A stretch of DNA of 64,000 bases from Mesorhizobium sp. (GCA_004020315.1 SAQG01000011.1:64868-128867); one strand, 5' to 3'. Shown: positions 33,641 to 42,099, counted from the first letter of the stretch. Translations and numbers: made by a program. Notes: generated by a model from the letters alone, not told the origin.

Positions 33641-34819
33641 ATGCAGCCCAATTTGAAATTCTCGCGCGGCGAATATGCGGATCGCCTCGCCAAGACACGG
33701 AAGGCCATGGAGGCCAAGGGTGTCGACCTGCTGATCGTCAGCGATCCATCCAACATGGCCTGGCTGACCGGCTATGACGGCTGGTCGTTTTACGTGCACC
33801 AGGCCGTCATCGTGCCGCCGTCGGGCGAACCGGTGTGGTACGGGCGCGGCCAGGACGCTAATGGCGCCAAGCGCACCGCCTATCTCGCCCGCGACAACAT
33901 CGTTGGCTATGCCGACCATTATGTGCAGTCGACCGAGCGCCACCCGATGGATTTTCTCTCGCAGGTGTTGGCCGATCGCGGCTGGGGCAAGCTCAGCATC
34001 GGCGTCGAGATGGACAATTACTGGTTCTCGGCCGCCGCCTTTGCGTCGCTGCAGAAACACCTGCCCAACGCCCGCTTCGTCGACGCCACGGCACTCGTTA
34101 ACTGGCAGCGCGCGGTGAAGAGCCCGACGGAAATCGACTATATGCGCAAGGCCGCCCGCATCGTGGAAGCGATGCACCAGCGTATCGTCGACAAGATCGA
34201 AGTCGGCATGCGCAAATGCGATCTGGTCGCCGAGATCTATGATGCCGGCACCCGCGGTGTCGACGGGATCGGTGGCGATTATCCGGCGATCGTGCCGCTG
34301 CTGCCGTCGGGCGCCGATGCGTCGGCGCCGCATCTGACCTGGGACGACCGGCCTATGAAGTCGGGCGAGGGTACCTTCTTCGAAATTGCCGGCTGTTATA
34401 ACCGCTACCATTGTCCGCTTTCCCGGACTGTGTTCCTTGGAAAACCCACGCAGGAATTCCTCGATGCCGAGAAGGCGACGCTGGAAGGCATGGAGGCGGG
34501 GTTGGCCGCGGCAAAGCCCGGCAACACCTGCGAAGACATTGCCAACGCCTTCTTCGCGGTGCTGAAGAAATACGGCATCGTCAAGGATAACCGCACCGGT
34601 TATCCGATCGGGCTTTCCTATCCACCGGATTGGGGCGAGCGCACAATGAGCCTGCGCCCCGGCGACCGCACCGAGCTGAAGCCGGGGATGACCTTCCATT
34701 TCATGACCGGCCTGTGGTTGGAGACGATGGGGCTGGAAATCACCGAATCCATCCTGATCACCGAAACCGGGGTCGAGTGCCTGGCCAATGTGCCGCGCAA
34801 GCTGGTGGTGAAGGATTGA
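33641..34819 (+). CDS. doeA: ectoine hydrolase DoeA/EutD (M24 peptidase fold)
   Basis: 392 residues. A creatinase-like N-terminal domain (residues 1-~160, SDPSNMAWLTGYDGWSF) precedes a pita-bread M24 domain (from YMRKAARIVEAM). The usual M24 metal ligands are only partly recognisable, as in characterised ectoine hydrolases. DoeA opens the ectoine ring to give N-alpha-acetyl-diaminobutyrate, the substrate of DoeB encoded next. ATG at 33641 preceded by AAGAGGACC. Cytoplasmic, no signal peptide. Confidence 0.93.
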   Translation: MQPNLKFSRGEYADRLAKTRKAMEAKGVDLLIVSDPSNMAWLTGYDGWSFYVHQAVIVPPSGEPVWYGRGQDANGAKRTAYLARDNIVGYADHYVQSTERHPMDFLSQVLADRGWGKLSIGVEMDNYWFSAAAFASLQKHLPNARFVDATALVNWQRAVKSPTEIDYMRKAARIVEAMHQRIVDKIEVGMRKCDLVAEIYDAGTRGVDGIGGDYPAIVPLLPSGADASAPHLTWDDRPMKSGEGTFFEIAGCYNRYHCPLSRTVFLGKPTQEFLDAEKATLEGMEAGLAAAKPGNTCEDIANAFFAVLKKYGIVKDNRTGYPIGLSYPPDWGERTMSLRPGDRTELKPGMTFHFMTGLWLETMGLEITESILITETGVECLANVPRKLVVKD

Positions 34820-34824
34820 GCCCG

Positions 34825-35826
34825 ATGTCCAGCCTTCGCCCATCGCCGATTACGCCGACCGTCGATTTCGACCGCGACGGCGTGCAGCACGGGTTCCTGC
34901 GGCTGCCTTACAGCCGTGACGACTCGGCCTGGGGATCGGTGATGATCCCGATCTGCGTGATCCGCAACGGCAGCGGGCCGAGCGCATTGCTCACCGGCGG
35001 CAATCATGGCGACGAATATGAAGGGCCGCTGGCGCTCTACGATCTCGCCCGTACGCTCGATCCCAAAGACGTCAGCGGCACAGTGATCATCGTGCCGGCG
35101 ATGAACTATCCGGCGTTCCGCGCCGGCACTCGCACTTCGCCGATCGACAAGGGCAATTTGAACCGCAGCTTTCCCGGCCGGCCCGACGGCACGGTGACCG
35201 AGAAGATCGCGGACTACTTCCAGCGCGAACTTTTGCCGCGCACCGACATCGCGCTCGACTTCCATTCCGGCGGCAAGACGCTCGACTTCGTGCCGTTCTG
35301 CGCGGCCCATATCCGGCCCGACAAGGTGCTGGAAGTGAAGGGGTTTGCGGCGGTCGAAGCGTTCTCGGCGCCGTGGTCGATGAAGATGCTGGAGATCGAT
35401 GCGGTCGGTATGTTCGACACTGCCGCCGAAGAGATGGGCAAGCTGTTCATCACCACGGAGCTTGGTGGCGGTGGGACTGCCCGCGCGGAGACAGTGCGGA
35501 TCGCTCGTCGCGGCGTGCTCAATGTGCTGCGACATGCCGGCATTGTCGCCGGTACGGTCGAGATGCAGCCGACCCGCTGGCTGGATATGCCGTCGGGCGA
35601 TTGCTTTTCGTTCGCCGAAGACGACGGGATGATCGAAACCATGATCGATCTCGGCGAGCCGGTCGAAGAGGGCCAGGTCCTGGCGCGCATCCACTCCACC
35701 GGCCGCACCGGTGCCGCACCTCAGGAGATCAGGGCAACAATGTCCGGCCTCCTGGCCGCGCGCCATTTCCCCGGCCTGGTCAAGGCGGGCGACTGCACCG
35801 CAGTGGTCGCTGTGCTCGTCGATTGA
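34825..35826 (+). CDS. doeB: N-alpha-acetyl-L-2,4-diaminobutyrate deacetylase DoeB/EutE
   Basis: 333 residues; ATG at 34825 just after the doeA stop, with AAGGA upstream. Succinylglutamate-desuccinylase/aspartoacylase family zinc motif GGNHGDEYEG, plus LNRSFPGRPDG and DFHSGG (zinc His). It removes the acetyl group to give L-2,4-diaminobutyrate, which then enters DoeD and DoeC. It ends the rightward arm; a hairpin follows at 35828-35864. Confidence 0.93.
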   Translation: MSSLRPSPITPTVDFDRDGVQHGFLRLPYSRDDSAWGSVMIPICVIRNGSGPSALLTGGNHGDEYEGPLALYDLARTLDPKDVSGTVIIVPAMNYPAFRAGTRTSPIDKGNLNRSFPGRPDGTVTEKIADYFQRELLPRTDIALDFHSGGKTLDFVPFCAAHIRPDKVLEVKGFAAVEAFSAPWSMKMLEIDAVGMFDTAAEEMGKLFITTELGGGGTARAETVRIARRGVLNVLRHAGIVAGTVEMQPTRWLDMPSGDCFSFAEDDGMIETMIDLGEPVEEGQVLARIHSTGRTGAAPQEIRATMSGLLAARHFPGLVKAGDCTAVVAVLVD

Positions 35827-35827
35827 A

Positions 35828-35864
35828 GGCAGAGCCGACCAAACTCAGGCTTGGTCGTTCTGCC
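35828..35864 (+). terminator. hairpin after doeB
   Basis: GGCAGAGCCGACCAA pairs with TTGGTCGTTCTGCC across an 8-base loop with one mismatch/bulge. No T run follows, so it is a weak candidate terminator or RNA-stabilising stem for the ehu-eut-doe transcript. Confidence 0.4.
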
Positions 35865-36013
35865 GCGCGCTATCGCTCTCGAAGCCGCAACGCCAATAGG
35901 CGACGACGAAGTGCGCATCGCGCGCCAGCTTCCGGTGCTGCCTGAGGTGGCACCGGATGGCGTTTTACGGGGGAGAAATGCCCGGCAGGGCAATGAGGGA
36001 CGCGCCGAAGGTG

Positions 36014-36682
36014 CTACTCGATAAGCAGCAAGCCGCGCTTTTTGTCGCTATCGCTATCGACTGTGTCCATGGCTGAGAACAGGCGCTCACGCTCGATCAG
36101 CCAGGGCTTGTAGTCCTCGTTTACATCGAGGACGAAGACCATATCCTCGGCCTCCAGATATCCGCCGACCGGGGAAAAATGGCCAGCGCCGACGCCGAAA
36201 ATCTTCTCACGGGTGAAGTTGACGATGTAACGGCGGTCGGGATCGTTGGCGCGCTTCATGTGCTCGCGAAACGCATCGACGCTCAGATTCCGAAGCACCG
36301 AGACCTTCCGCTTGGTGTTCGTTCGAGCGACCTCGGCAAGCTCGTCCAGAGTGAGGCCGATGATGCAAAAGCCTGTCCAGCACTTTCCCGTTCCCGCGAG
36401 GACTTCGGCTTCGGTTGTCTCCTCCTCGCCGATGGAGCGGAATGTGTTTGCGACACTTGCCGGGCCGCATCTTGATCCGTTCGATTGCCATGTGACGTCG
36501 GCGTTGAAAGTGGCGGCCACGGGCAGCTTCCAGGCGCTGTCGATCAATTCAGGGGTGCGGATAACCGACGACTGGATTGCGTCTTGCGAAACTCTGGACT
36601 GACCAGCAATCAAAAGCGCGGCGCCGCCCAGCAGGCCGACGATGGCGATCACAATCACACCGAAAGTGAGACTGCGCTTCAT
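36014..36682 (-). CDS. phytochelatin-synthase-like cysteine peptidase
   Basis: 222 residues; ATG at 36682 behind GAGG. A single N-terminal membrane anchor or signal (residues 8-27) precedes the phytochelatin synthase domain. The papain-like triad is visible: Cys72 in SRCGPASVANT, His168 in GAGHFSPVGGY and Asp186 in VFVLDVNED. Prokaryotic members lack the C-terminal Cys-rich domain of plant enzymes and mainly cleave glutathione to gamma-Glu-Cys, with weak phytochelatin synthesis. The hydrophobic N-terminus places the domain in the periplasm or on the membrane. Third gene after a CueR-like regulator and a cytochrome c', suggesting a role in copper or thiol-metal homeostasis. Confidence 0.88.
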   Translation of the reverse strand: MKRSLTFGVIVIAIVGLLGGAALLIAGQSRVSQDAIQSSVIRTPELIDSAWKLPVAATFNADVTWQSNGSRCGPASVANTFRSIGEEETTEAEVLAGTGKCWTGFCIIGLTLDELAEVARTNTKRKVSVLRNLSVDAFREHMKRANDPDRRYIVNFTREKIFGVGAGHFSPVGGYLEAEDMVFVLDVNEDYKPWLIERERLFSAMDTVDSDSDKKRGLLLIE

Positions 36683-36804
36683 TGCTGAACCTCGGAGCAG
36701 GCAGCAATAGGACAATGAAGAAAAGGCACCGCAACGTCAATCAGCGCCGCACCCGGCCAATCGGCCATCCGGTCGTGCAACAGATCTCGCGGATCGGTCG
36801 GCCT

Positions 36805-37353
36805 TCACAGGGCTTTTTGCCGAAACTTCGAATGACAGCTTGAGCAATCCTGCAGGATGAGATGCAGGAGGTGCTCGGCGGGAACCTGGGCAGGATTGGC
36901 TTGCGCCGCTGCCGGCCGCTTGCCAAGCAGGCTGCCGCCGCTCATCGCCGGGCCGGAACCCATCCTCATGTCATCGGTAATGCTGGCGGGCGCTCGCTCG
37001 GCCTTGGCGGTGAGCGTGGTGGCGAGCGCTCCGATGTGATGGGCCAGCGCCTCGAACTCCGGACGGGCCTGATCGATTTCCAACTTGGCGCCCGAAGGCG
37101 CGCCCAGTGTCGCACTGGGGAATTCCGCAATAAGCGCAGGGCCGGTGCGGGCGCGGATGGTCTCGGCCGCCGCCTTGAACCTCGCAGCGTCATAGGCCAG
37201 CTTGCCGTCGAACATCCCGGCGATCGTTTTCGCGGCGGCGGCCATCTCCTTCATCGAGGACTGGCGCGTCGCGACGATTGGATCAGGTCCGGCCGCCACC
37301 ACCGCGGAGGCGCAGGCAAGCGACAGCATCAAGGCGGCGGCGGTCCATTTCAC
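36805..37353 (-). CDS. cytochrome c'-like protein
   Basis: 182 residues with an N-terminal signal peptide (ALMLSLACASAVVAAG) and a C-terminal haem-binding CSSCH motif (residues ~172-176) in DCSSCHSKFRQ, the layout of the four-helix cytochrome c' family. It is periplasmic. The family binds NO or CO and has been linked to stress resistance. The GTG start overlaps the stop of the CueR-like gene (GTGA), so it is coupled to a copper-sensing regulator. A Met-rich stretch (DDMRMGSGPAMSGG) may aid copper binding. The 122-bp gap to the phytochelatin-synthase gene leaves cotranscription likely but not certain. Confidence 0.85.
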   Translation of the reverse strand: MKWTAAALMLSLACASAVVAAGPDPIVATRQSSMKEMAAAAKTIAGMFDGKLAYDAARFKAAAETIRARTGPALIAEFPSATLGAPSGAKLEIDQARPEFEALAHHIGALATTLTAKAERAPASITDDMRMGSGPAMSGGSLLGKRPAAAQANPAQVPAEHLLHLILQDCSSCHSKFRQKAL

Positions 37354-37748
37354 TGAACCATGCCCTCTCCCGCCAGTTCGTCGATGATCGGGCAGTCCGG
37401 CCTCTCATCGCCATGACAGTGCTCGACCAAATGATGAAGCAGGCCGCGCAATCCCACGAGTTCGGCGATCTTCCTGTCGATCTCCCGCAGCTTGGCTTCT
37501 GCGATAGCCTTGACGTCGGCGCTCTCGCGGTCCTTGTCTTGATAGAGCGACAACAACTGGCGGCACTCGTCGACCGAAAAACCCAGGCTGCGCGAGCGCT
37601 GCAGAAACCGCAGGCGGTGGATGTCTGCCGTCGAATAGTCACGATAGCCATTGTCTGTCCGGGCCGGGCGCAAAAGCCCGATATCCTCGTAGTAGCGTAT
37701 CGTCTTGGACGGCAGGCCGGATCTTTCGGATGCGATGCCAATGTTCAT
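37350..37748 (-). CDS. cueR: MerR-family copper-responsive regulator (CueR-like)
   Basis: 132 residues from ATG 37748; two in-frame ATG codons upstream give non-conserved leaders. The N-terminus MNIGIASERSGLPSKTIRYY is the MerR winged helix. Cys111 and Cys119 in HCHGDERPDCP match Cys112 and Cys120 of E. coli CueR, which bind Cu(I). Its operator, a perfect palindrome within a promoter with a 19-bp spacer, lies directly upstream. It should activate its own operon, including the cytochrome c' gene that overlaps its stop. Confidence 0.88.
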   Translation of the reverse strand: MNIGIASERSGLPSKTIRYYEDIGLLRPARTDNGYRDYSTADIHRLRFLQRSRSLGFSVDECRQLLSLYQDKDRESADVKAIAEAKLREIDRKIAELVGLRGLLHHLVEHCHGDERPDCPIIDELAGEGMVQ

Positions 37749-37770
37749 GATGAAAATCTCCGTTTCCATG

Positions 37771-37801
37771 GAAATAGACCTTCCAGCGGCTGGAAGGTCA
37801 A
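37771..37801 (-). promoter_or_regulatory. CueR-type promoter with 19-bp spacer and palindromic operator
   Basis: Read on the minus strand: -35 TTGACC (37801-37796), 19-bp spacer, -10 TATTTC (37776-37771). The spacer holds a perfect dyad, GACCTTCCAGC and its inverted copy around a central base (37777-37799). The ACCTTCC/GGAAGGT half-sites are those of CueR/copA promoters, and the long spacer is the hallmark of MerR activation. Confidence 0.85.
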
Positions 37802-38024
37802 TTGGGGTGATTTTCACGCGCCACAGCCTTCACCGCTCAAGGCAGGAGACGCGGCGTCAGATGAGAGCGCTGGGTCTTGGAGGGTATGGATCGGGCAGGG
37901 AACTTCGCCGGTGAAGGAGCGGGGTCGGTAGCGCCAATAGATGCTGCGCCTGCAAACCCCATGTGGGTTCCAGAGTTGACCCAAATAACTGCTTACTCAC
38001 GCGTCGGCTTCGCTAAGGCGAATC

Positions 38025-38099
38025 CTAACGAAGGCCAAGGAAACTGAGTATCGCTATGACGATAACGACGGCCCCGACCAGCCAGATGATATTGTTCAC
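38025..38099 (-). CDS. 24-residue hydrophobic membrane peptide
   Basis: The GTG at 38099 follows AAAGGAGAGCTGTC, a strong ribosome-binding site. The peptide is a single transmembrane helix, MNNIIWLVGAVVIVIAILSF then LGLR. Small proteins of this exact style (a hydrophobic helix ending FLGLR) occur widely in rhizobia but are often missed. A YtxH- or regulatory-type membrane peptide role is possible; nothing in the neighbourhood tells its partner. Confidence 0.6.
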   Translation of the reverse strand: MNNIIWLVGAVVIVIAILSFLGLR

Positions 38100-38213
38100 G
38101 ACAGCTCTCCTTTGTTTTTGCCGCGGGTGGCACCTTGCCATATTACGGCGAACGCCCTCACGGCGTTCTCGTTCCAAAACTGGGCCTCAAGCCGCCAATT
38201 ACTCTTTGGACCG

Positions 38214-38246
38214 GAAGGCCCGCGCCTCTGGAGCAGCGCGGGCCGA
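38214..38246. repeat. GC-rich hairpin in a 517-bp non-coding stretch
   Basis: GGCCCGCGC (38217-38225) pairs perfectly with GCGCGGGCC (38236-38244) across a 10-base loop. No T run follows on either strand. The rest of the 38100-38616 gap shows no convincing gene; it must hold the promoter of the polyketide operon and that of the small peptide. Confidence 0.4.
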
Positions 38247-38616
38247 CCGGGGTACGGGCCCCGATCCAGCAGCCAATATCCGGGAGATATTTGCTGTCAT
38301 CCTACAACCGTTAGTATGCGCTAATGTTCCATCGATCAGCAAAAAGACCATGCCCAGTGAGGGCCGGGCGCAATGGCGCGTCGGCTCGAAGCGCGGGCTC
38401 AGTGGACGCCTTGGTAATGGAGCCTATATTCCTAGTATCGGCGAACTGCAGCATCGGCTGGCAACAGCACAAGCTGAACCTCGGGATGAAATTAGTTTTC
38501 TGAAACGTTTATCGAACAACACTCGAAACCTGATGTCCAACATCTGGTGCCGATGACCAAACAACCTCCGGCGGTGGCCCCAAAGTATACCGTGCACAAC
38601 GCCGAGGAGACAGAAT

Positions 38617-39684
38617 ATGCCGGCCAAAGCCTATATCAACCGGATCGCGACAGCGGTGCCGGAGCACGACGTTCATCAATTCTATCTGCGTTTCGCGGCC
38701 TCCATGCTTGCGGCCGATCGCCGAAGAATTTTCAAACGCATGGCTGACCTTGCCGGCATCGAACACCGCTATTCCTGCTTTGCACCTGCCGGCGACTCCG
38801 AAGGACCATCAGCAGATATGGCCGGGAGGTTCATCCGGGGCGCCTTTCCTGGAACGGCCGAGAGAATGGCAATGTTCTGTCATGCCGCACCTGTTCTGGC
38901 GCAAAAAGGCGTCGATGGATTAGAGCTTGGCGATGGCGCTTTCCGCATCACCCATCTCATCGTTACCACCTGCACTGGTTTTTCAGCGCCGGGCATCGAC
39001 CTGGAGCTGGTTGCGCGATGCGGCCTGCCGGACAGGGTCGAACGCACGATGATCGGGTTCATGGGTTGCTACGCGGCTATCAACGGCCTCAAGCTTGCCC
39101 GCCATATCGTCCGCTCCGACCGGCAGGCCAGGGTGCTGCTGGTCAATATCGAACTTTGCACGATGCATCTGCGCGAAACCAGCGAACTGGAAAAGCTGCT
39201 GTCGTTCTGCCTCTGGGGCGATGGCTGTGCGGCCGCGCTCGTCACCGCCGAGCCGCATGGCATCGAGCTCGAAAGCTTTTACTGCATCGTGGCGAACGAG
39301 CGGCGGGATCTGATGAGCTGGAGCATTCGCGACCACGGCTTCGAAATGGTTCTTTCCGGCGAGGTCCCGGCAGCAATCCATGAAGCGTTGCGGAGCAACC
39401 ACGACGCCGTCCTCGGCGGCCGACCGGCCGAGGCGATCGACCTCTGGGCCGTGCACCCGGGTGGACGTTCGGTTCTCGACGCCGTGGAAAGGGCCCTGAA
39501 ACTCGCGCCCACCGCGCTGGAGCCATCGCGCGAGGTGTTGTGCCGATATGGAAACATGTCGTCGGCGACCGTCATGTTCGTGATGAAAGAAATGCTGAAG
39601 GCGCCACCGGGCCTGCTCGGCTGCGGCATGTCGTTCGGACCCGGGCTGACGGCCGAAACCATGCTTTTTCGAACGGTGTCATGA
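38617..39684 (+). CDS. type III polyketide synthase
   Basis: 355 residues; ATG at 38617 behind GAGGAGA. Chalcone/stilbene-synthase superfamily with the catalytic triad Cys151 (GFMGCYAAINGL), His280 (WAVHPGGRSVLD) and Asn313 (YGNMSSATV). It would extend a starter acyl-CoA with malonyl-CoA in the cytoplasm and cyclise the product. It is the first of three overlapping genes with a methyltransferase and an FAD oxidoreductase. This order resembles bacterial clusters making methylated, oxidised pyrones or alkylresorcinol/quinone products. The starter unit cannot be predicted from sequence alone. Confidence 0.92.
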   Translation: MPAKAYINRIATAVPEHDVHQFYLRFAASMLAADRRRIFKRMADLAGIEHRYSCFAPAGDSEGPSADMAGRFIRGAFPGTAERMAMFCHAAPVLAQKGVDGLELGDGAFRITHLIVTTCTGFSAPGIDLELVARCGLPDRVERTMIGFMGCYAAINGLKLARHIVRSDRQARVLLVNIELCTMHLRETSELEKLLSFCLWGDGCAAALVTAEPHGIELESFYCIVANERRDLMSWSIRDHGFEMVLSGEVPAAIHEALRSNHDAVLGGRPAEAIDLWAVHPGGRSVLDAVERALKLAPTALEPSREVLCRYGNMSSATVMFVMKEMLKAPPGLLGCGMSFGPGLTAETMLFRTVS

Positions 39685-40394
39685 GCGGCCTGGAGCACCG
39701 CCAGCTTGAACCGGAAATCCTCGACGGACTTGCGGCCGACGATCCGCGAGCACTTGCGGCACGCCGCGACCTCCGTCGCATCAACGCGCTGATGTTTCAG
39801 GCGAAGATCATGGCGTCGCTGCTCAGGAAATTTGTGCCAAAGCCGCCGCGCCGCATTCTGGAGATCGGCGCCGGCGATGGCTCCTTCATGCTGGCGGTAG
39901 CGCGGCGCATGGCCGGGCATTGGCCTGGGCTCGAACTGGTAATGCTCGACCGCGTCGACCTCCTCACCACGCAATTGCGTGGTGATTTTGGCAGGCTGGG
40001 ATGGACGGTCGAAGGCGTCACCGCCGATGTCTTCGACTGGGCGAGAAAGAATGAGGGCACGCGGTTCGACGCGATCACCGTCAATCTGTGTCTGCATCAT
40101 TTCGACGATGCAGAGCTCGTGCGTCTTTTTTCGCTGATGGCGCCGAAGGCCCCGCTGCTGTTGGCGACAGAGCCGTTGCGGGCGAAACTGGCGTTGGCCG
40201 CGACCCGTCTTCTCCCGGCAATCGGCGCCAATGACGTCACACGAAACGACGCGGCTCAAAGCGTGCGTGCCGGCTTTCGCGACAGCGAGCTTTCCAATCT
40301 CTGGCTTGCGGCGAACGGCAAACCGGTCGAGGAACGGCGCGCCGGCCTTTTTTCCCACATTTTCGTCGGCGCCAGTGCCGGTAATGACCTATGA
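39681..40394 (+). CDS. SAM-dependent class I methyltransferase
   Basis: 237 residues. The start overlaps the polyketide synthase stop (ATGA). SAM-binding motif ILEIGAGDGSFML, acidic residue in LVMLDRVDLLT and a post-motif NLCLHHFDD. It probably O- or C-methylates the type III polyketide product. It ends with ATGA overlap into the FAD oxidoreductase, so all three proteins are made in step. Confidence 0.88.
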   Translation: MSGLEHRQLEPEILDGLAADDPRALAARRDLRRINALMFQAKIMASLLRKFVPKPPRRILEIGAGDGSFMLAVARRMAGHWPGLELVMLDRVDLLTTQLRGDFGRLGWTVEGVTADVFDWARKNEGTRFDAITVNLCLHHFDDAELVRLFSLMAPKAPLLLATEPLRAKLALAATRLLPAIGANDVTRNDAAQSVRAGFRDSELSNLWLAANGKPVEERRAGLFSHIFVGASAGNDL

Positions 40395-41614
40395 CGCGAT
40401 TATCGACCCATGACGCGATCATCATAGGCGCCGGGCCGGCGGGCACATCCGTTGCGCTTACGCTGGCCCGGCGCGGATGGGCCGTGGCTCTTGTGGAAAA
40501 GAGCGCGTATCCGCGCCGCAAGGTCTGCGGCGAATATATATCGGCGAGCAATCTTGCGCTTCTGGACCAGTTGGAGATCGGCGAAGCATGGCGTGCCAAT
40601 GCCGGCCCCGAAATCCGCCGTGTCGGCTTCTTTTCCGGCGAGACCTGCGTCGAGTCGCCAATGCCTCGTGCGCACTCTGCAAAAGATGGGCGCTCTGCAA
40701 AAGATGGCTTCGGCCGGGCGCTCGGCAGGGATATTCTCGACTGCCTGCTTTTGCAGGCGGCGCGATCGGCGGGAGTCGAAATCTTTCAGCCTTACCGCGC
40801 CGTCGCCATCGATCGGGATAGCGAGTTGCAAATGGTGCGAATTCAAGCCGGAAACGAAGCGACGATGTTGCGCGCGCCGGTGATTGTCGCCGCGCATGGC
40901 TCCTGGGAACCAGGACCGCTGCCCAGTCAGCTCGGGAAGACCAACCGCCCTTCGGACCTGCTCGGCTTCAAGGCGCATTTCACCGGGTCGTCCCTGGCGC
41001 CTGGTTTGATGCCTCTGCTGGTATTCCCCGGCGGTTATGGCGGCATGGTCTCGGCGGATCATGGCCGGCTGTCGATCTCGTGCTGCATTCGGCGCGATAT
41101 GCTCGCACGGTTGCGCAAACACCCCAAACACCAGAGCCATTTGTCGGCCGCCGACGTGGTCTTCCGTCACGTAATGGACTCGTGCCGGGGTGTCAGGAAT
41201 GCGCTGGAGTCGGCTCACGCCGACGGTCCGTGGCTTGCCGCAGGTCCGATCCGGCCGGGAATTCGCTCCTGCTACGAACGCGACATCTTTCGCGTCGGCA
41301 ATGCAGCCGGAGAGTCTCATCCTGTTATCGCCGAGGGCATCTCGATGGCGCTTCAGTCCGGCTGGCTGCTGGCATCGGAACTCGCATGCCCGCCAAACGG
41401 CCGTGCAGGGCGCGAGGCTGCCGGCAAACGCTACGAGGCGGCCTGGAAAAGCCTGTTTTCGACGCGGGTCTACGCCGCCGCAGCACTTGCCGAAATTGCC
41501 CTTAGCCCCGGTAGCGCCACCTTGATGGCGGCAATCATCCGGAATTTCCCGCAGGCGCTAACATTGGGCGCGCGACTGAGTGGCAAGACAAAGCCGGTTC
41601 CCGGCTTTGTCTAA
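40391..41614 (+). CDS. FAD-dependent oxidoreductase (geranylgeranyl-reductase/tryptophan-halogenase-like group)
   Basis: 407 residues. Rossmann motif AIIIGAGPAGTSVALTLA at the N-terminus, a KVCGEYIS motif shared with geranylgeranyl reductase-type flavoproteins, and a C-terminal GNAAGESHPVIAEGISMAL, the second FAD motif. It likely hydroxylates or oxidises/reduces the polyketide product. Last of the three-gene operon. An 18-bp tandem duplication at 40675-40707 adds a repeat SAKDGR-SAKDGF that is probably specific to this strain. Confidence 0.85.
   Translation: MTRLSTHDAIIIGAGPAGTSVALTLARRGWAVALVEKSAYPRRKVCGEYISASNLALLDQLEIGEAWRANAGPEIRRVGFFSGETCVESPMPRAHSAKDGRSAKDGFGRALGRDILDCLLLQAARSAGVEIFQPYRAVAIDRDSELQMVRIQAGNEATMLRAPVIVAAHGSWEPGPLPSQLGKTNRPSDLLGFKAHFTGSSLAPGLMPLLVFPGGYGGMVSADHGRLSISCCIRRDMLARLRKHPKHQSHLSAADVVFRHVMDSCRGVRNALESAHADGPWLAAGPIRPGIRSCYERDIFRVGNAAGESHPVIAEGISMALQSGWLLASELACPPNGRAGREAAGKRYEAAWKSLFSTRVYAAAALAEIALSPGSATLMAAIIRNFPQALTLGARLSGKTKPVPGFV
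40675..40707 (+). repeat. 18-bp in-frame tandem duplication
   Basis: CTCTGCAAAAGATGG occurs at 40675-40689 and again at 40693-40707, a period of 18 bp encoding SAKDGR then SAKDGF. In-frame, so the protein stays intact. Confidence 0.8.
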
Positions 41615-41677
41615 CAAGTGATGCGGCGAGTTATGCGCAAACCAAGGTACTAGCGACCTCAAAAAGCGCTAGCTCCG

Positions 41678-41986
41678 TCACTTGGGGCAATTCTCCATGT
41701 CCGAAGTTGCAGTGCCGCTGGCGGAATTTGTATTAGCATCGGCGCCCGCCGTTTCCTTGCACCGGTCACCCATGCCGTCGGCGTCTGTGGTTGAACCTGT
41801 TGCGCTTGGATCGACAGGAGTTGGATTATCGGTGCCGGGAGCCATGGTCCCGGTGCCAGTGCCAGTGCCTGTCCCGGTGCCCGCTCCCGGATCGCTGGTG
41901 CCGGATCCTGTGCCGCTTGATTGCGCCATCGCCGAAGTGGCAAGGGCAATGCTGAGTACGGTTGCAGAAAGAATTTTCTTCATCAT
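41678..41986 (-). CDS. secreted Gly-Thr repeat protein
   Basis: 102 residues from the ATG at 41986 (GGAG upstream; the next codon is also ATG). Signal peptide MMKKILSATVLSIALATSAM, cut before QSSG. The mature part begins with a Gly/Thr/Ser block including GTGTGTGTGTGT, encoded by a near-perfect dinucleotide-like repeat, then an Asp/Thr/Ala region with two Cys (DRCKETAG, MENCPK). Periplasmic or surface; no family recognised. The repeat could vary in length between strains. Confidence 0.6.
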   Translation of the reverse strand: MMKKILSATVLSIALATSAMAQSSGTGSGTSDPGAGTGTGTGTGTGTMAPGTDNPTPVDPSATGSTTDADGMGDRCKETAGADANTNSASGTATSDMENCPK

Positions 41987-42099
41987 GATGGGTCTCCATT
42001 CGAGTTGCATCGCTGATTGCGATGATTATCCAACGAGCGTTTTTTGGAGTTGTTCCGTCAGACAGAAATCGTGATCGACGGGTCGGGCCGACGGCAGTC

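Noticed and set aside
38056..38556. 166-codon frame in the gap before the polyketide synthase
   Set aside because: No ribosome-binding site, low-complexity translation, and it overlaps the small peptide on the other strand.
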